This document shows, in pieces, positions 13,277 through 15,307 of a stretch of DNA of 15,307 bases (position 1 is the stretch's first letter; each line of letters starts with the position of its first letter). The notes under the pieces were generated by a model that saw nothing but the letters and a program-made list of their open reading frames with translations, had not been told where the DNA came from and ran no database searches. Origin of the DNA: Candidatus Rokuibacteriota bacterium (GTDB lineage Bacteria > Methylomirabilota > Methylomirabilia > Rokubacteriales > CSP1-6); assembly GCA_003221435.1 (NCBI GenBank), contig QHRS01000076.1:1-15307 (forward strand), read 5' to 3'. A program made the translations under genes and the position numbers.

Positions 13277-15307
13277 TCATCTGACGAGCACCATTTTCCT
13301 CGTTTCCACGGTGCCGCCCGTCACCAGGCGATACATGTACACGCCGCTCGCCAGGACCCGCCCGTCGAACTTTACCTCGTGCCGCCCGGGCAATCGATAC
13401 TCGTTCTCCAGCAAGTTCGCCACTTCGCGCCCGGCAACATCGTAGATCTTGAGCGTCACGCTGGCGGCCCGGGGGAGCGAGAACGGGATCGTGGTCCGGC
13501 CACGGCAAGGATTCGGCTCGTTCTGCCGGAGCAAGGTCAGGCTCGGGTCGCGCGGCTGAAACGGAACGTCGACGACTCCAGACCCCATCGCCGCGAAGTT
13601 CGTCTGCGGCAAGTTGCCGATGACATCGAAGAACCCGCCCACGAAGGCCACGGAGCCGCTCACCGCCAGGGCATAGACGGAGCCGCTCGCGCTCGGGTTC
13701 CAGCTCGTGGCAACGCCACTCGTGCCATCCAAGGAGGCGACCTTGCTCCGCGCCTGTCCCCCGATGCTCGTGAAGTCCCCACCCGCGAAGACCGTCGACC
13801 CCGCCACCCCCAGGGCGTTGATCGAGGCATCGGCGTTCGGGTTCCAGGCCGTGGCGAGCCCGCTCGTGACGCTGAGCGCCGCGATGCGGTTCCGCGCCGC
13901 TCCCCCGATGTTCGTGAACGCCCCGCCCGCGTAGACCGTGGTGCTGGTCACGAACAGGGCATTGACATCGCTGTTCGCGCTCGGGTTCCACGCCGCGGCG
14001 AGCCCGTTCGCCGCATCGAGCGCCGCGATGCGGTTGCGCGGCTGACCCCCGATGCTGGCGAAGAGCCCACTCGCATACACCGTCGACCCGCTGACCCCCA
14101 GGGCGTTGATCGAGGCATCGGCGTTCGGGTTCCAGGCCGTGGCGAGCCCGCTCGTGACGCTGAGCGCCGCGATGCGGTTCCGCGCCGCTCCCCCGATGTT
14201 CGTGAACGCCCCGCCCGCGTAGACCGTGGTGCTGGTCACGAACAGGGCATTGACATCGCTGTTCGCGCTCGGGTTCCACGCCGCGGCGAGCCCGTTCGCC
14301 GCATCGAGCGCCGCGATGCGGTTGCGCGGCTGACCCCCGATGCTGGCGAAGAGCCCACTCGCATACACCGTCGACCCGCTGACCGCGAGCGCGAGCACCG
14401 TGGCGTTCGCGTTCGGATTCCAGGCGGTGGCCACCCCCGTCGTCGCATTCACCGCCCCGATCCGGCTCCGGAGGGCGCCTCCGAGCTTGCCGAACACCCC
14501 GCCCGCGTACACGGTCGTGCCGTTGACGGCCAGTGCGTCGACCTCGCCGTCGGCGTCCGGGTACCAGGCGGTGGCGAGCCCGGTCGTCGCATCCAGCGCC
14601 GCGATCGAGCTGCGCGTCTGCCCGCCGATGCTCGTGAATGTCCCGCCCGCGTACACCGTCGTGCCGCTCACCGCCAGGGCATCGACATCGCTGTCGGCAT
14701 TCGGGTCCCAGCTGGTGACGACTCCGGTCGTCGCATTCAGCGCCGCGATGTGGTTTCGAGTGGTCCCACCGAGGATGGTGAACGCCCCGCCCACGTATGC
14801 CTTCGTGCCGCTGACCGCGACGGCATACACCGGACCGTTCGCGTTCGGGTTCCATCCGCTGGCGAGGCCGCTGCTCGCGTCCACCGCCGCGATGCCGCTC
14901 CTCGCCTGTCCCCCGATCGTTGTGAACTCCCCGCCCACGTACACGGTCGACCCGCTCACGGCCAGGGCCCAGACCGTGAAGTTCGCGTTGGGGTTCCACG
15001 CGCTGGCCACCCCCGTCGACGCATCCAGCGCCGCGATGCAGCTCCTCGGCTGCCCCCCGACGAACGTGAAGATCCCGCCCGCGTACACCGTGGTGCCGCT
15101 CACCGCCAGCGCATAGACCACCCCGTCCTTGTCCGGGTTCCAGGCCGAGGCGAGTCCGGTCGAGGCGCTGAGCGCGGCGATGCCATTTCGCACCTGTCCG
15201 CCGATCGTCGCGAACTCCCCGCCCGCGTACACGGTCGAGCCGCTCAATGCCAGGGACCACACGGTGAGATCGGCGTTCGGGTTCCAGGATGAGGCGAGTC
15301 CCGTGGA
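13277..15307 (-). CDS. Secreted beta-propeller repeat protein with FlgD-like C-terminal module (5' end cut off)
   Basis: The gene runs off the right edge of the window; the visible 676 codons end at TGA 13277-13279. Twelve units of exactly 48 residues are visible, plus part of a thirteenth. Each has the pattern 'ALAVSGTTVYAGG-F-IGGQ-R--IAALDA-TG-A--WNPNA', resembling delta-60/DUF5122 propeller repeats. The last unit (from 13678) is degenerate. It is followed by a C-terminal module of about 85 residues: LLRQNEPNPCRGRTTIPFSLP, IYDVAGREVANLLENEYRLPG and LASGVYMYRL, with a basic end. That is the FlgD-like, type IX-secretion-style sorting domain of FCB-type bacteria. The protein is therefore probably secreted or surface-attached; binding partner unknown. 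Two adjacent units (7-8 and 9-10) are identical in DNA. The start lies outside the window. Codon bias makes several long open frames on the opposite strand; these are shadows. Confidence 0.88.
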   Translation of the reverse strand, partial: STGLASSWNPNADLTVWSLALSGSTVYAGGEFATIGGQVRNGIAALSASTGLASAWNPDKDGVVYALAVSGTTVYAGGIFTFVGGQPRSCIAALDASTGVASAWNPNANFTVWALAVSGSTVYVGGEFTTIGGQARSGIAAVDASSGLASGWNPNANGPVYAVAVSGTKAYVGGAFTILGGTTRNHIAALNATTGVVTSWDPNADSDVDALAVSGTTVYAGGTFTSIGGQTRSSIAALDATTGLATAWYPDADGEVDALAVNGTTVYAGGVFGKLGGALRSRIGAVNATTGVATAWNPNANATVLALAVSGSTVYASGLFASIGGQPRNRIAALDAANGLAAAWNPSANSDVNALFVTSTTVYAGGAFTNIGGAARNRIAALSVTSGLATAWNPNADASINALGVSGSTVYASGLFASIGGQPRNRIAALDAANGLAAAWNPSANSDVNALFVTSTTVYAGGAFTNIGGAARNRIAALSVTSGLATAWNPNADASINALGVAGSTVFAGGDFTSIGGQARSKVASLDGTSGVATSWNPSASGSVYALAVSGSVAFVGGFFDVIGNLPQTNFAAMGSGVVDVPFQPRDPSLTLLRQNEPNPCRGRTTIPFSLPRAASVTLKIYDVAGREVANLLENEYRLPGRHEVKFDGRVLASGVYMYRLVTGGTVETRKMVLVR
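13806..14096. repeat. Exact tandem duplication, copy 1
   Basis: This 291-base stretch is identical, base for base, to 14094-14384, offset by 288 bases (two 144-base coding units). Outside these limits the flanks differ at once (mismatches at 13805 versus 14093, and 14097 versus 14385). It keeps the reading frame. Confidence 0.95.
14094..14384. repeat. Exact tandem duplication, copy 2
   Basis: Second copy of the 291-base direct repeat beginning at 13806; the two copies overlap by 3 bases at their junction. It encodes repeat units 7 (most) and 8 of the propeller, identical in protein to units 9 and 10. Confidence 0.95.

Larger units (their letters stand above)
13535..15307 (-). repeat. Array of 144-bp (48-residue) coding repeats
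   Basis: Unit starts step by 144 bases from 15262 downward, with no change in unit length across twelve units. Divergence is uneven. Units 1-6 differ from each other at many positions, while 7/9 and 8/10 are identical. The regular spacing fits a propeller blade or half-blade. Confidence 0.85.

Noticed and set aside
9975..13445. A 1156-codon open frame on the + strand
   Set aside because: It is antisense to the TPR/peptidase-MA gene, spans several real genes, has no domain or signal sequence, and is explained by the high GC at third codon positions, which makes stops rare on the other strand.
13379..15292. A long + strand open frame with internal repeats
   Set aside because: The repeats come from the 144-base coding units of the opposite strand; a unit length divisible by three keeps any open frame open. 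No signal peptide or sorting module is present in this direction.
13535..15307. A CRISPR-like or satellite repeat array
   Set aside because: The spacing is regular, but the units are contiguous 144-base coding repeats with no short identical repeat and unique spacers.
1..15307. A hidden defence, mobile or biosynthetic system
   Set aside because: No nuclease, transposase, integrase, reverse transcriptase, toxin or biosynthetic core enzyme is visible; the genes alternate strand and share no pathway.

Overview
The window is very GC-rich DNA, densely coding on both strands, with short intergenic gaps. It looks like ordinary bacterial chromosome from an uncultured, environmental Gram-negative lineage. 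The best lineage clue is the incomplete beta-propeller gene at the right end. Its C-terminus carries a FlgD-like, type IX-secretion-style module (a 'NEPNP' start, an 'IYDVAGREV' core, a 'SGVYMYRL' turn and a basic tail). Such modules are typical of the FCB superphylum and of Candidatus Eisenbacteria-like genomes. Together with several lipoproteins, secreted TPR/peptidase-MA proteins and DUF4382 proteins, this makes an Eisenbacteria/FCB-like source my best guess; it is an inference.

Layout. 98-475 (+): small lipoprotein with a carboxypeptidase-regulatory-like fold. 575-958 (-): small secreted protein, facing it across a perfect stem-loop. 1192-1779 (+): DUF1697 protein, whose 3' end overlaps that of a class I methyltransferase at 1706-2497 (-). 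2688-3323 (+): LysE/RhtB exporter. 3437-4015 (-): lipoprotein of the PEBP (YbhB/YbcL) family. 4424-5241 (+): DUF4382 lipoprotein with a 3' frameshift. 5311-7416 (-): multi-spanning GT-C-type glycosyltransferase with a TPR-like tail. 7518-9929 (+): secreted M1-family metallopeptidase. 10053-12887 (-): one TPR / peptidase-MA / TPR gene split by an in-frame TAG. 12982-13230 (+): DUF3311 membrane protein. 13277 to beyond 15307 (-): secreted beta-propeller of 48-residue repeats.

The genes alternate strand almost one by one, so there is no clear operon and no shared pathway. The common theme is the cell envelope and secretion: about seven of the twelve genes encode exported, lipid-anchored or multi-spanning membrane proteins. 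Five of the six convergent junctions hold a GC-rich inverted repeat, mostly perfect, without a T-tract. These are probably bidirectional terminators.

I see no CRISPR array, transposon, phage gene, rRNA or tRNA, and no convincing undescribed defence or mobile system. The signals most worth checking are the amber codon inside the TPR/peptidase-MA gene, the exact 291-bp tandem duplication in the propeller gene, the frameshifted DUF4382 gene, and the U-less stem-loops at convergent 3' ends. The first three could be real lesions or expansions, or consensus errors if the source is a metagenomic assembly.
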